A stretch of DNA of 64,000 nt from Granulicella sp. GTDB taxonomy: Bacteria > Acidobacteriota > Terriglobia > Terriglobales > Acidobacteriaceae. The notes under the pieces were generated by a model that ran no database searches, had not been told where the DNA came from, and worked only from the letters and a program-made list of their open reading frames with translations. Positions 45,069-53,998 of this stretch are shown here, piece after piece. A program made the position numbers and the translations under genes. How positions within the stretch are numbered: position 1 is the stretch's first letter; each line of letters opens with the position of its first letter. The stretch lies in the NCBI GenBank assembly GCA_025408425.1, contig JANXYX010000009.1, positions 28,531-92,530 on the forward strand, written 5' to 3'.

Positions 45069-45830
45069 TTAGCTGGGGGACTTGACGGTATCGGCCTGGG
45101 TGTTCATCTCTGCGTCGAGTTCCGCGTCCTGGGCCTTGCGGGCTTCGTTGAGATGCTCTTCCATGACGCGGCGTGCCTGGATGGGGTTGCGGGAGCGGAT
45201 AGCGCGGAAGATCTCGCGGTGCATCTCGGCTGATTCCTTGAGGTTCTGGGTGTAGTCGACGGTCTGGCGGCGGTTGTCGTAGAGGTTGGCGGTAATGGTT
45301 TCCATGAGGGCGCCGAGGATGGGGTTGCCGGAGGCACGGGCGATGGTGCGATGGAAGCGGACGTCGTGGATGAGATATTCGTGCGGATCGTCGAGGGCGG
45401 CATACATCTCAGCGACTTCTTCGGCGAGTTCGGCGATGTGCTCGTCGGTGGCGCGCTCTGCTGCGAGGGCGGCTACGTTGGATTCGAGCACGAGACGAGC
45501 CTCGAACATCTGCCAGGGCAGGAATCCGTGAAGCGCTCCGAGTACGGTGAGGGAGCTGGAGTCGAGAGCAGGCGGGCCGCTGGAGACGAAGGTTCCAGCG
45601 CCGTGGCGGCTCTTGAGGACGCCCATGGCAGAGAGAAATCCGATGCCGGCGCGGAGGCTGGAGCGACTGATCTTGAGCTTGCGGGCGAGCTCTCGTTCGG
45701 GCGGAAGACGATCACCTGGTTTGACTTCGCCAGAGCTGATGAGTGCGCGAACATGCTCAACAACCTGCATGGTGAGCTGGCTGTGACCAGTGACTTCGTC
45801 ATTCACTTCTTTGTTTACTTCTCTTTTCAC
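45069..45830 (-). CDS. GntR-family (FadR/FCD) transcriptional regulator
   Basis: 253 residues. N-terminal winged helix (VRALISSGEVKPGDRLPPERELARKLKISRSSLRAGIGFL) and a C-terminal all-helical FCD ligand domain with the metal-type His residues (DVRFHRTIARASGN, EMHREIFRAI). Such regulators control organic-acid or sugar-acid uptake. It lies downstream of the MFS transporter on the same strand; a TGGT-N3-ACCA box of the FadR type precedes the transporter. Confidence 0.92.
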   Translation of the reverse strand: MKREVNKEVNDEVTGHSQLTMQVVEHVRALISSGEVKPGDRLPPERELARKLKISRSSLRAGIGFLSAMGVLKSRHGAGTFVSSGPPALDSSSLTVLGALHGFLPWQMFEARLVLESNVAALAAERATDEHIAELAEEVAEMYAALDDPHEYLIHDVRFHRTIARASGNPILGALMETITANLYDNRRQTVDYTQNLKESAEMHREIFRAIRSRNPIQARRVMEEHLNEARKAQDAELDAEMNTQADTVKSPS

Positions 45831-45916
45831 GCCGAAAAATGCTCCTTGCCCGGAAGTTTGAGAAGAGTAACACGGCAGGATTGCGGATTGCGAAGAGCGC
45901 TGGTGAAATGGGAGAC

Positions 45917-45961
45917 CGCGCCCATCCTCAACGAGTAGTATCGCGGGTTGAGGATGGCGCG
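45917..45961 (-). terminator. Hairpin between MFS transporter and GntR regulator
   Basis: CGCGCCCATCCTCAAC (45917-45932) pairs with GTTGAGGATGGCGCG (45947-45961) with one bulge. It lies past the transporter stop. Without a T-run it may only reduce read-through into the regulator gene. Confidence 0.5.
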
Positions 45962-45986
45962 GCGTGGGTGTTCTAGATGAGATAGG

Positions 45987-47336
45987 TCAGGCGTTGCGGG
46001 CTACGCCAAGGCGTGGAACGAGCAACTGAAATATAAGCAGTGAAGTGACGTACGCAAAGCCAGCCAGGGTGAAGATCAACATGGGGTGGAGTGCGAAGTA
46101 GTGTTTGACGACCCAAGTGAAAGATGCGCCACCGACCGCGCCAATGGTTCCGCCAAGACCGACGACGGTGGAGATGGCGGTGGAGGGGAACATATCTGTC
46201 GGGGTCGAGAAGAGGTTTGCAGACCAGCCCTGGTGGGCGGCGGCTGCGAGGGCGAAGAGTGCGACAGCAGGCCAGGAGCTGCCGGGTGAGATGCGTCCCA
46301 TATAGGGGACGAGCATGATGGGCAGGACACAGAGGGCGCAGGTGAGCATGGCGATTTTGCGGCCGCTGTTGACGCTGTAGCCGCGCTTCATGAGGAAGCC
46401 GGAGAGCGCACCACCAGCGATGGAGCCGACGCTGGATACGGCGTAGACGGTGACGATCTCCCAGTAGGCGTGGGCGAGATCGAGGCCGTAGTTCTCATGC
46501 AGAAACTTGGGGAGATAGAAGAGATAAAACCACCAGATGGGGTCGGTAAGGCCCTTGCCAATGGCGAAGGCGTACATGCCCTTGTGCCTGGAGAGATCTC
46601 CGAAGAGTGCGAAGAAGCCGTTGCTTGCAGAGGGAGATACGACCTCCTGCAGGTTGATCTGGGTCTGGGTGGCGCCGCGGCGCAGACGGTTGTAGGGGAA
46701 GAATAGCCAGACGACGAGCCAAACAAGGCCCATGGAGCCGGTGGTGACGAAGGCGGCCCTCCAGCCGAAGCGGTAGGTTACGAAGGCCACGAGCGCGGGT
46801 GCGATGAAGGCCGAGGCATTGGAGCCGGAGTTGAAGATTCCAGTGGCGAGGGCGCGCTCTTCGGAGGGGAACCACTCGGTGGTGGCTTTGATGGCGGCGG
46901 GGAAGTTTCCTGACTCGCCGAGGCCGAGCATGGCGCGGGCGATAGCGAAGCCGAGGACCGATTTGACCAGGGAGTGGCCCATGGATGAGAGCGCCCAGAC
47001 GGCGATGGCGACGGCATAACCGATTTTGGTGCCGAGCTTGTCGATGATGCGTCCTGCGGTGAGGAGACCTACTCCGTAGGCGACCTGGAAGCAGATGATG
47101 ATGTTGCCGTAGTTGTTGTTGAAGACGACCTGTTGGGTGGAGTCCTTGGTGAAGTCCCAGCCCATGAAGGGGAGATTGTGGAGGAGTGGCTCGATCAACG
47201 AGAGGACGGAGCGGTCCATATAGTTGATGGTGGTTGCGGCGAAGAGAAGGGCGCAGACAAACCAGCGGGTACTGGGCTTTTCGGGTGCTTCACTGGTGAA
47301 ACCTTCGCTGGAAAGACTGGCGGACTTCGTCGACAT
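45987..47336 (-). CDS. MFS transporter, hexuronate/organic-anion type
   Basis: 449 residues, 12 predicted helices (FVCALLFAATTINYMDRSVLSL at the start, FAYVTSLLIFQLLVP at the end). NYMDRSVLSL and LGLGESGNFPAAIKATTEWFP are typical of the ACS/ExuT-GudP family that takes up hexuronates and related sugar acids. ATG 47336 is preferred; ATG 47372 is possible. The operator-like box at 47361-47371 lies just upstream, so the adjacent GntR protein probably controls it. Confidence 0.88.
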   Translation of the reverse strand: MSTKSASLSSEGFTSEAPEKPSTRWFVCALLFAATTINYMDRSVLSLIEPLLHNLPFMGWDFTKDSTQQVVFNNNYGNIIICFQVAYGVGLLTAGRIIDKLGTKIGYAVAIAVWALSSMGHSLVKSVLGFAIARAMLGLGESGNFPAAIKATTEWFPSEERALATGIFNSGSNASAFIAPALVAFVTYRFGWRAAFVTTGSMGLVWLVVWLFFPYNRLRRGATQTQINLQEVVSPSASNGFFALFGDLSRHKGMYAFAIGKGLTDPIWWFYLFYLPKFLHENYGLDLAHAYWEIVTVYAVSSVGSIAGGALSGFLMKRGYSVNSGRKIAMLTCALCVLPIMLVPYMGRISPGSSWPAVALFALAAAAHQGWSANLFSTPTDMFPSTAISTVVGLGGTIGAVGGASFTWVVKHYFALHPMLIFTLAGFAYVTSLLIFQLLVPRLGVARNA

Positions 47337-47735
47337 TGCGGAGACACTCCCGGGTGCAAATGGTTGGACCATCGCCGCCTGGGACCGGTAGGGTCAACAG
47401 ATTTTATTTCAGGCGAGTCGAGGATGAGGATAGACGCTGTTGGGATATAGGTGTCAAGCGCGAAGTGATGTCCATTTGAACTGGTAGAGCCACAAGGAGC
47501 AACTGTGCGCGACGATGTGTAAGTTTTCGGATTATTGTTCCAAAGGAATTGTGATGAAAAAGATGGCGATGAAGGGCGCCTTTGGGCTGCTTTGGTGCTG
47601 ATGACGACGTGCGGTGTTGCGGTGAGGAACACGATTACCAGTCGCCGCAAGTTAAGAGATGGGGGGACGACGATCGAGGTCAGCCGAGCTAGCTGCAGTG
47701 AAGACGCGGGGCGACCGGGCTCGCGATTTGCCGCG
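47337..47735. other. Spacer upstream of the MFS transporter
   Basis: About 400 bases with two operator-like palindromes (47361, 47482) and a possible short broken gene on the + strand (47554-47792). No intact gene. Confidence 0.4.
47361..47371. promoter_or_regulatory. FadR/GntR-type operator TGGTTGGACCA
   Basis: TGGT-N3-ACCA, the FadR subfamily palindrome, 25 bases upstream of the MFS start. A weaker copy TGGTAGAGCCA lies at 47482-47492. Both fit the adjacent GntR regulator. Confidence 0.5.
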
Positions 47736-47792
47736 TCAAATCAACCATTCGATGAAGCTGGATCCTACGTTGGTAAATTCAAACGCGTGTAG
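47554..47792 (+). pseudogene. Possible remnant of a small exported protein
   Basis: AAGGA, then ATG opens MKKMAMKGAFGLLWC and stops at 47599-47601. A neighbouring frame then continues LVLMTTCGVAVRN for 65 more codons, with a lipobox-like LMTTC. This looks like a frameshifted signal peptide, but the downstream part has no family likeness and overlaps the glutaminase 3' end on the other strand. Confidence 0.2.
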
Positions 47793-48716
47793 TCCCAGGT
47801 GACTCGCCAGTTCTTTGCACGCCAGGATTCCGCGTACGCTGTTTCCCCTGGCATCAAGTTTGGGCGAGTAAACTGCGAGCCCCAACTGACGATTGACCAC
47901 GCTGATAATGCCGCCGCCCACTCCGCTCTTGGCTGGCAGCCCCACTCGATATGCCCATTCCCCGGCGTAATCGTAGAGGCCGCAGGTGAACATGACGGTT
48001 AGCACATCCTTGATGAACTGGAAGTCAAACACTCGAGTCTTGGTGACGGGATTGACGCCCAAGTTGGCGAGTGTTGCCGTCATCATTGCCAGGTCTTTCG
48101 TGTTTACGAGCAGCGAGCATTGCGAAAAATACTGGTGAAGGGTGTGATCTACTTCTGCGTCGATGATGCCGCAGTTTAACATCAGGTAGGCGATTGCGCG
48201 GTTTCGATTCCCGGTTTGCGACTCGGACATGTATACCGACTCGTCAATACGGAGTGGCCGTCCCGCGGCCTTTTCCATGCGCTTCACGAACCCGCGCACA
48301 CCCTCTTCGGGTGATCCCTTTTTGATGAGCGACGACACAGCAATCGCCCCGGCATTGATCATGGGATTGAAGGGACGCATGGTTGTCGCCTCCAATTCGA
48401 TCGCATTGAAGGCATCGCCACTGGGCTCTACACCCACGTGTTTGGCCACCTCTTCGCGGCCCCTCTCTTCCAGTGCCATCTGAAATGCGAAGGCTTTGGA
48501 GATGGACTGAATGGTGAACTCCTGCTCCCAGTCGCCGGCGGTAAATACCTCGCCACCTACCGTTGCAAGACAAATTCCGAAATGATCGGGATTTGCTTTG
48601 GATAGCTCTGGGATGTAGGTGGCGACTGCTCCGTCGTCTACGTCTTTGTACTTCTCATAGGTTGCATCAACAAGCTTCTGGATCTGTGCGGATGCAGACG
48701 AGGACGCGATGGCCAT
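47736..48716 (-). CDS. glsA: Glutaminase
   Basis: 326 residues. Hydrolyses glutamine to glutamate and ammonia. The beta-lactamase-like fold shows the SxxK in FTIQSISKAFAF, NPMINAGAIA, SESQTGNRNRAIAYLML, Tyr in CGLYDYAGEWAYRVGLPAKSGVGGG. ATG 48716 gives the usual N-terminus; an ORF start at 48752 adds unconserved residues. Unlike the surroundings, the + strand here is not G-rich, hinting at recent acquisition. Confidence 0.94.
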   Translation of the reverse strand: MAIASSSASAQIQKLVDATYEKYKDVDDGAVATYIPELSKANPDHFGICLATVGGEVFTAGDWEQEFTIQSISKAFAFQMALEERGREEVAKHVGVEPSGDAFNAIELEATTMRPFNPMINAGAIAVSSLIKKGSPEEGVRGFVKRMEKAAGRPLRIDESVYMSESQTGNRNRAIAYLMLNCGIIDAEVDHTLHQYFSQCSLLVNTKDLAMMTATLANLGVNPVTKTRVFDFQFIKDVLTVMFTCGLYDYAGEWAYRVGLPAKSGVGGGIISVVNRQLGLAVYSPKLDARGNSVRGILACKELASHLGLHAFEFTNVGSSFIEWLI

Positions 48717-48885
48717 AGTTTTGGGCTCTCTCAGCACTACCAGGATGGGCAAACTGTGGGGTTAGTGTGCTCATCCTAGCGAAGCCCTCATATCGTGTCC
48801 AACAAAAGATTTGTATTGTCCGTATAAGGAAGGCGAATGAACGCCAGGTCAATTTCCTGCAGCATTAGTCCGTTGAGAAGCGAAA

Positions 48886-48927
48886 AACCTTCCCACCTAT
48901 CGCAACAGCACGATGGGTGGGAAGGTT
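48886..48927 (-). terminator. Intrinsic terminator of the fucosidase gene
   Basis: AACCTTCCCACC (48886-48897) pairs perfectly with GGTGGGAAGGTT (48916-48927). On the minus strand it is followed by TTTTTCGC, and it lies 29 bases past the stop. Confidence 0.75.
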
Positions 48928-48956
48928 GGTTTGGGAGAGCGACGATTGACCCCAGG

Positions 48957-50420
48957 TTACTTTGTTGTGTTGAGGACGAGCACGGTGGCGATGGGATCAA
49001 GTGCCTTTTCGGGCAATTGGATATCGATGCCAGTGCCTGACTTGGTGACCTTCAGCGGTGTGTGAGAGGGGTCGGCGAGCAGGTAGGCGCTGGTTACATT
49101 CCGCGAAACCTTGTTGAGATGGAATGTGCCCTTGGGCCAGGTGAAGATCTCGATGTAGATTTTGTTGGCGGAGGTGGTGGAACGCCAGTTCCAGGACGGG
49201 ATGAACTTAGGTTTACCGTTCTTCTCTTTTTCAGTCTGGCTGAAAGCGCCGGCTTCTGAACCGAAGAGGGTGGGTTGGGTGTTGTAGATTGCTTCGCCGT
49301 TGGCCGCGAGCCACTTGCCTACCTGCTGAAGACGTTCGGCCTCAGGTGCGGGGACGATGCCGTGCGAGTCGGGGCCGATGTTGAGGAGGTAGTTGCCGCC
49401 TTTGCTGGCGATGTCGATGAGGTTGCGGACGATGGTCTCAGTGGATTTGAAGTTGTTGTCATAGGACTTGAAGCCCCATGTGTCGTTCATGGTCATGCAG
49501 GCTTCCCAGTCGCTACCAGGGTAACCCTTAGCAGGGATGAACTGTTCGGGGGTCTCTGTGTCGCCCTTGTACTCGCCGCCGAGGCGATTGTTCCAGATGA
49601 GGTTGGGGTGTTTGTTGAGGAGGGCAACGATTTCGCCTGCGAGTGCTGGCGTCATGTCCTTGGTGGGTGTGTCAAACCAGATGACGACCGGGAATTCTCC
49701 GTAGTTGTTGAGCAGCTCTTCCATCTGTGGGATGGCCTTGGTGTGCAGGTAATTGGCGAAGCTGCCGTCCTGTGCCTTGTCCCAGTGATTGGTGGGCGGC
49801 TTGTGATCGCCGGTCTTGTAGGCGGCTCCACCGGGGGCGGTCCAGTCCTGATCCTGCGAGTAGTAGAAGCCTAGTTTGACGCCTTGCTTGCGGCACTCTT
49901 CGGCGAGCTCTTTGAGCGGGTCGCGATGGAAGGGAGTGGCGGCGACGATGTTGAATGGGTCGGCCTTGGAGTCGAACATGGCGAAGCCGTCGTGGTGCTT
50001 GGCGGTGATGACGATGTACTTCATGCCAGCGGACTTCGCGAGTGCGACGATGTCGTGAGCGTTGAAGCCGGTGGGATTGAACTTGGAGGCGAGGGCTTTG
50101 TAATCGGCGACTGGGATAGAGCCGGTGTTCATGATCCACTCACCGACGCTGGGGACCTGTTTGCCGTCCCAGGTGCCTGCGGGGATGGAGTAGAGGCCCC
50201 AGTGGATGAACATGCCGAATCGGGCTTCACGCCACCACTTCATGCGTGCGTCGCGCTGAGCGTGCGTCTCGGTCTCCTGAATGGCGGGGACGGCATGTGG
50301 CTTGGTGGCCTGACGGTAGTGCTCGCCTTCCACCTGTGCAGAAGCGAAGGTGCAGGCGGAAGCAAAGAGTGAAGCTGCCAGAAGTGGGGTCGCGAAACGG
50401 GTTGGGCGGATCATTTTCAA
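48957..50420 (-). CDS. Secreted alpha-L-fucosidase (GH29)
   Basis: 487 residues with a Sec signal (FATPLLAASLFASACTFASA). GH29 features: FGMFIHWGLYSIPAGTWDG, TAKHHDGFAMFDSK, and the nucleophile D250 in FPVVIWFDT. The C-terminal beta-sandwich follows from about residue 385. It releases terminal L-fucose from glycans. The TTG at 50420 is preferred because GAGG lies 7 bases upstream; ATG 50414 is nearly equal. Confidence 0.93.
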   Translation of the reverse strand: MKMIRPTRFATPLLAASLFASACTFASAQVEGEHYRQATKPHAVPAIQETETHAQRDARMKWWREARFGMFIHWGLYSIPAGTWDGKQVPSVGEWIMNTGSIPVADYKALASKFNPTGFNAHDIVALAKSAGMKYIVITAKHHDGFAMFDSKADPFNIVAATPFHRDPLKELAEECRKQGVKLGFYYSQDQDWTAPGGAAYKTGDHKPPTNHWDKAQDGSFANYLHTKAIPQMEELLNNYGEFPVVIWFDTPTKDMTPALAGEIVALLNKHPNLIWNNRLGGEYKGDTETPEQFIPAKGYPGSDWEACMTMNDTWGFKSYDNNFKSTETIVRNLIDIASKGGNYLLNIGPDSHGIVPAPEAERLQQVGKWLAANGEAIYNTQPTLFGSEAGAFSQTEKEKNGKPKFIPSWNWRSTTSANKIYIEIFTWPKGTFHLNKVSRNVTSAYLLADPSHTPLKVTKSGTGIDIQLPEKALDPIATVLVLNTTK

Positions 50421-50542
50421 GTGGTGTCCTCAGGTTAGATTGATGGCAGAGGAATTGTATGTGAAAAAGTGCTCTCGTAGGTGAAATTTCCAGCAGAGGT
50501 TGTTGGGGCACCGCGGAAGGGCAGCGCGGTATCATCGCTGAC

Positions 50543-51781
50543 GTGAGTGTTGGCGGAGATTTGAACGGGTTAAATTCGTCTGAAGTCGAGGAGATGGTGG
50601 CGAGGCTGCGCGCCGGAGATGTTCGCGCGCTGGCCCGGGCGGTTACGTTGGTGGAGAACGGAAGCCCGCAGGCGGCGGAGTTGCTGCTGGCCTGTCGCCA
50701 AACGGGGCGGCGCGCGCTACGTGTCGGGGTTACAGGGCCGCCTGGAGTGGGGAAGAGTACGCTGGTCGACCAGATGGTGCGGTGTCTGCGCGGGGAGGGG
50801 CAGACGGTAGGGGTGATTGCTGTCGATCCATCCAGCCCGTATACCGGCGGGGCGCTGTTGGGTGATCGGATTCGGATGCAGGGGTTTGCGGGGGATGCGG
50901 GTGTGTTTATCCGTAGCATGGCTTCGCGGGGGACGATGGGTGGATTGGCGCATGGCGTGGAGGGAGCTTGCTGCGTGATGGAAGCGGCGGGGCGAGAGGT
51001 GATTCTGATCGAGACGGTGGGGGTGGGGCAGGACGAAGTTGATGTGGTGAGGGTGGCGGATGTGACGGTGCTGGTGCTGGTTCCGGGGATGGGTGACGAG
51101 GTGCAGAGTCTGAAGGCAGGCGTGATGGAGGCCGCGGATATCTTTGTGGTGAACAAGGCTGACCGCGAGGGCGCGGAGCGACTGGAGACTGAGATTGTGA
51201 CGATGCAGGCGCTGGGAGCGGAGCCGAGAGAATGGGTTCCGCCGGCGATTCGGACGGTAGGGACGAGCGGGGAGGGGGTTGCGACGCTGATGGAGGCGGT
51301 GCGAGCACGGGCCGCTACGAAGCACGGGGTGGAAAGAAGTATGCGGTTTCAGCGGGCTGATGGTCTGCGGCTGGATCATCTGGGAATTGCGGTGCGGAGT
51401 ATCGCTGAGGCGCGCGGGTTTTATGAGTCGTTGGGGTTGGTGGTGACTGCGGAAGAGACGGTGGAGCCTGAACAGGTGCGGACAGCGATGCTGCCGCTGG
51501 GCGAGAGCCGGATTGAGCTGCTGGAGGCGACGGATGCCGATTCGGCGATTGGACGATTTGTGTCGAAGCGTGGCGAGGGGTTGCACCATGTGGCGGTCCA
51601 TGTGGATGGAGTGGACGCCATGTTCGCTCGGTTGACGGCGCAGGGGGTGCGGCTGGCCAGTGCGGCGGTGCAGGTGGGTGCGGGGGGGCACCGGTATTTC
51701 TTCGTGCATCCGGCGAGTACGGGCGGGGTGCTGCTGGAAATTGTGGGCGATGCTTTGGCTGAGACGAAGGGCGGAGACTGA
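50543..51781 (+). CDS. MeaB GTPase fused to methylmalonyl-CoA epimerase
   Basis: 412 residues. Residues 1-260 are a MeaB/ArgK G-protein: Walker A GPPGVGKST (65-73), DPSSPYTGGALLGDRIRM, ETVGVGQDE, NKAD (204-207). From about 274 a complete glyoxalase-fold methylmalonyl-CoA epimerase begins: LDHLGIAV (His), EGLHHVAVHV (His), GVLLEIVG (Glu399). MeaB protects and loads methylmalonyl-CoA mutase with cobalamin; the epimerase supplies the mutase's substrate. MeaB's normal C-terminal dimerisation arm is missing, replaced by the epimerase. GTG start, 7 bases after TATCAT. It is followed by tsaB with a 1-base overlap. Confidence 0.9.
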   Translation: MSVGGDLNGLNSSEVEEMVARLRAGDVRALARAVTLVENGSPQAAELLLACRQTGRRALRVGVTGPPGVGKSTLVDQMVRCLRGEGQTVGVIAVDPSSPYTGGALLGDRIRMQGFAGDAGVFIRSMASRGTMGGLAHGVEGACCVMEAAGREVILIETVGVGQDEVDVVRVADVTVLVLVPGMGDEVQSLKAGVMEAADIFVVNKADREGAERLETEIVTMQALGAEPREWVPPAIRTVGTSGEGVATLMEAVRARAATKHGVERSMRFQRADGLRLDHLGIAVRSIAEARGFYESLGLVVTAEETVEPEQVRTAMLPLGESRIELLEATDADSAIGRFVSKRGEGLHHVAVHVDGVDAMFARLTAQGVRLASAAVQVGAGGHRYFFVHPASTGGVLLEIVGDALAETKGGD

Positions 51782-52443
51782 TGCGGCTATTGCTGATCCA
51801 CACTTGTGGGGTTGAAGGGATGATTGCGCTGGCGGATGCGGCGTTAGAGACGCGGATTGTTGCGATGGAAGTGCTGCCGGGGCGGACGTCATCCGAGCGG
51901 CTGGTGCCGGCGGTGCGGCAGATGATGGAGGCAAACGGGTGGCGGCTGAAGGAGCTGGCAGCGGTGGTAGTGGTGCATGGCCCGGGATCGTTTACCGGTG
52001 TGCGGGTGGGTCTGAGTGCAGCCAAGGGTCTGAGTGAGGCTGGAGCTATTCCGCTGATAGGAGTTTCGCGCCTTGCTTTGCTGGCAGCTACTGCGGGCAA
52101 GCCGGATGCGCCGGTGCATGCCGTTCTCGATGCTGGGCGGGGCGAGTTCTATTACGGCGAGTATTTGGGACGGCGTCGCCAGGGAGAGACACTGCTGACG
52201 CGGGAAGCTGTGTTGGCCGCAGTGGGAAGTGGTGCGATGGTGGCGTGCGAGGCAAAGGTTGCGGAGTCGCTGGGGACTGCGGTTCTGCTGGTGCCTGAAC
52301 CCGGGGCCAATGATCTATTGGCCCTGGCGCTAGAGCGATTGGAGCAGGGTGATGTCGATGATGCGGCGGTGCTGGATGCAAACTATCTTCGGCGGACTGA
52401 CTATGAACTGCTGGCGAAGATGAGTGTGGAGCATGGGGTGTGA
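51781..52443 (+). CDS. tsaB: tRNA threonylcarbamoyladenosine protein TsaB
   Basis: 220 residues. VVVVHGPGSFTGVRVGLSAAKGL is the TsaB hallmark; the ASKHA-like fold lacks full ATPase motifs as expected. With TsaC, TsaD and TsaE it makes t6A37 in ANN-decoding tRNAs. The ATG overlaps the previous stop (A of TGATG), and rimI overlaps its end by 4 bases. Confidence 0.92.
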   Translation: MRLLLIHTCGVEGMIALADAALETRIVAMEVLPGRTSSERLVPAVRQMMEANGWRLKELAAVVVVHGPGSFTGVRVGLSAAKGLSEAGAIPLIGVSRLALLAATAGKPDAPVHAVLDAGRGEFYYGEYLGRRRQGETLLTREAVLAAVGSGAMVACEAKVAESLGTAVLLVPEPGANDLLALALERLEQGDVDDAAVLDANYLRRTDYELLAKMSVEHGV

Positions 52444-52943
52444 AGAGCATCGATGGCTGGAATGTGCGGATGGCGGGTGCTGCTGATGTGGCGGCAGTGG
52501 TATCGCTGGAGCGAGCGACTGCGGAAGCTCCGCACTGGGCTGAGACGGGATATAGCTCCATTGTGGACGCAATTGGGGTGGCGGATTCGGGGGTGGGTGG
52601 GGTTCGGCGTTGTTTGTTGGTCGCTGTATTGGGGAACCAGATAGTGGGTTTCGCGGTCGGGATGGTAGTGGGATTGAAGGGAACTGGGGCGGGTGAATTG
52701 GAGAGCGTCGCGGTATCGGCAACGGCGCGCAGGATGGGGTGTGGGCGGGCACTATGTGGGGCGGTGGTGGAGTGGTGCCGGGGGGAGGGTGCTGCGGAAG
52801 TCGATCTTGAAGTGAGGGCCGGCAGTGCGGGGGCAATCGCGCTTTATGAGGGGCTGGGATTTGTGGCGGTGGGGCGACGGCCGGGATACTACCGTGATCC
52901 GGTGGAGGACGCGTTGCTGATGCAGTTGAAGTTAGGGGCCTGA
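52440..52943 (+). CDS. rimI: Ribosomal-protein-alanine N-acetyltransferase (RimI-like GNAT)
   Basis: 167 residues. GNAT fold with acetyl-CoA loop RRMGCGRALC (R-x2-GxGxA-type), LEVRAGSAGAIALYEGLGFV and RRPGYYRDPVEDALLM, as in RimI. The GTG start overlaps the tsaB stop (GTGA), the conserved tsaB-rimI order. Confidence 0.9.
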   Translation: MKSIDGWNVRMAGAADVAAVVSLERATAEAPHWAETGYSSIVDAIGVADSGVGGVRRCLLVAVLGNQIVGFAVGMVVGLKGTGAGELESVAVSATARRMGCGRALCGAVVEWCRGEGAAEVDLEVRAGSAGAIALYEGLGFVAVGRRPGYYRDPVEDALLMQLKLGA

Positions 52944-53028
52944 GGATAATTGGCTTTGCCACTGATGTTTGCGGTGTGGTAGCGTGTCGGCGTTCGTTGG
53001 GAATCCGTCTGCCTTGTGAGGTGCGCCT

Positions 53029-53262
53029 ATGCAAACCGCCAAGATTTCGGCTCTGCCGGAGCCGTCGCCGTTACCCTCGATTCACCGACTGGAGCTGGAG
53101 CATAGCCTTTATGCTCGCAGATTGGAGACGCTCCGGGCCAAGCCCTATCCGACCGAGCAGGAAAAGATGGAAGAGGTGACGCTTAAGAAGTTGAAGCTGC
53201 GCCTGAAGGATGAGATGGAACTACTGCGCCGACGGTACGACGGGTTTGCATCCCAGTCATAG
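53029..53262 (+). CDS. DUF465 (YdcH) family small protein
   Basis: 77 residues. A helical hairpin (LELEHSLYARRLETLRAKPYPTEQEK, KKLKLRLKDEMELLRRR) as in DUF465 proteins of unknown function. A purine-rich GTGAGGTG lies before the ATG. Confidence 0.85.
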   Translation: MQTAKISALPEPSPLPSIHRLELEHSLYARRLETLRAKPYPTEQEKMEEVTLKKLKLRLKDEMELLRRRYDGFASQS

Positions 53263-53324
53263 GGTGGGCCAAAGTGGCTCGGAGAAGGCCAGAACTGGGG
53301 GCCAAAGGTTCGCGGTTGAGGCCT

Positions 53325-53330
53325 TATAAT
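53325..53330 (+). promoter_or_regulatory. Consensus -10 (TATAAT) 8 bases before psd
   Basis: A perfect TATAAT, eight bases before the ATG at 53339. Transcription would start at or next to the start codon, so the psd mRNA is probably leaderless. The -35 is not clear. Confidence 0.5.
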
Positions 53331-53338
53331 AGACACTT

Positions 53339-53998
53339 ATGGTTCGAGATGGATATTTCTATGCGTTGGGGCTGGGAGCGGTTGCAGCAATTCTGTGGGC
53401 CCTGACTCATTCCCTTGCCTTGCTGTCGCTGCCGATTTTGCTGGCGGTATTTTTCCTGTGGTTTTTCCGGGACCCCGCGCGCGAGATTCCTACTGGACCT
53501 GGTCTCATCGTCTCTCCGGGAGATGGTGTTGTGACCGAAGCAGAGTGGATTGAACTGGTGAGCGGAAATTATCTGCGAGTCAGCATCTTTCTGAATGTCT
53601 TCGATGTACATGTGAATCGCTCTCCTGTAAGCGGGATCGTCAAATTGGCGGAGTTGCGTCATGGCCAGTTTCTGAACGCGATGAAAGCTGAGTCAGTACT
53701 GCACAATGAACAGACTCTGGTGGTGATCGACGCAGGTGGGTACGAAGTGAGCTTCAAGCAGATCGCCGGGTTGCTGGCGCGACGCATTGTCTGCACTTTA
53801 AAGGAAGGCGATCGCGTGGAACGGGGACAACGTGTGGGTCTGATCAAGTTCGGCTCGCGCGTCGACGTTCTGATGCCGGCTGACGCTGACCTGAAAGTCA
53901 AGACCGGTTCTCGAGTTAAGGGTGGATCTTCAGTGCTCGCGGTGATGCCGCAGCGAAGTGTGGAACTGGAAGCATCGACTGCATCCGTGGTGGCCTAA
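53339..53998 (+). CDS. psd: Phosphatidylserine decarboxylase (short type)
   Basis: 219 residues, the compact bacterial type. N-terminal helices ([37 protein letters not shown]) and the PSD core [24 protein letters not shown] contains the Gly-Ser self-cleavage site that makes the pyruvoyl cofactor. It produces phosphatidylethanolamine in the membrane. It overlaps pssA by one base (TAATG). Confidence 0.94.
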   Translation: MVRDGYFYALGLGAVAAILWALTHSLALLSLPILLAVFFLWFFRDPAREIPTGPGLIVSPGDGVVTEAEWIELVSGNYLRVSIFLNVFDVHVNRSPVSGIVKLAELRHGQFLNAMKAESVLHNEQTLVVIDAGGYEVSFKQIAGLLARRIVCTLKEGDRVERGQRVGLIKFGSRVDVLMPADADLKVKTGSRVKGGSSVLAVMPQRSVELEASTASVVA

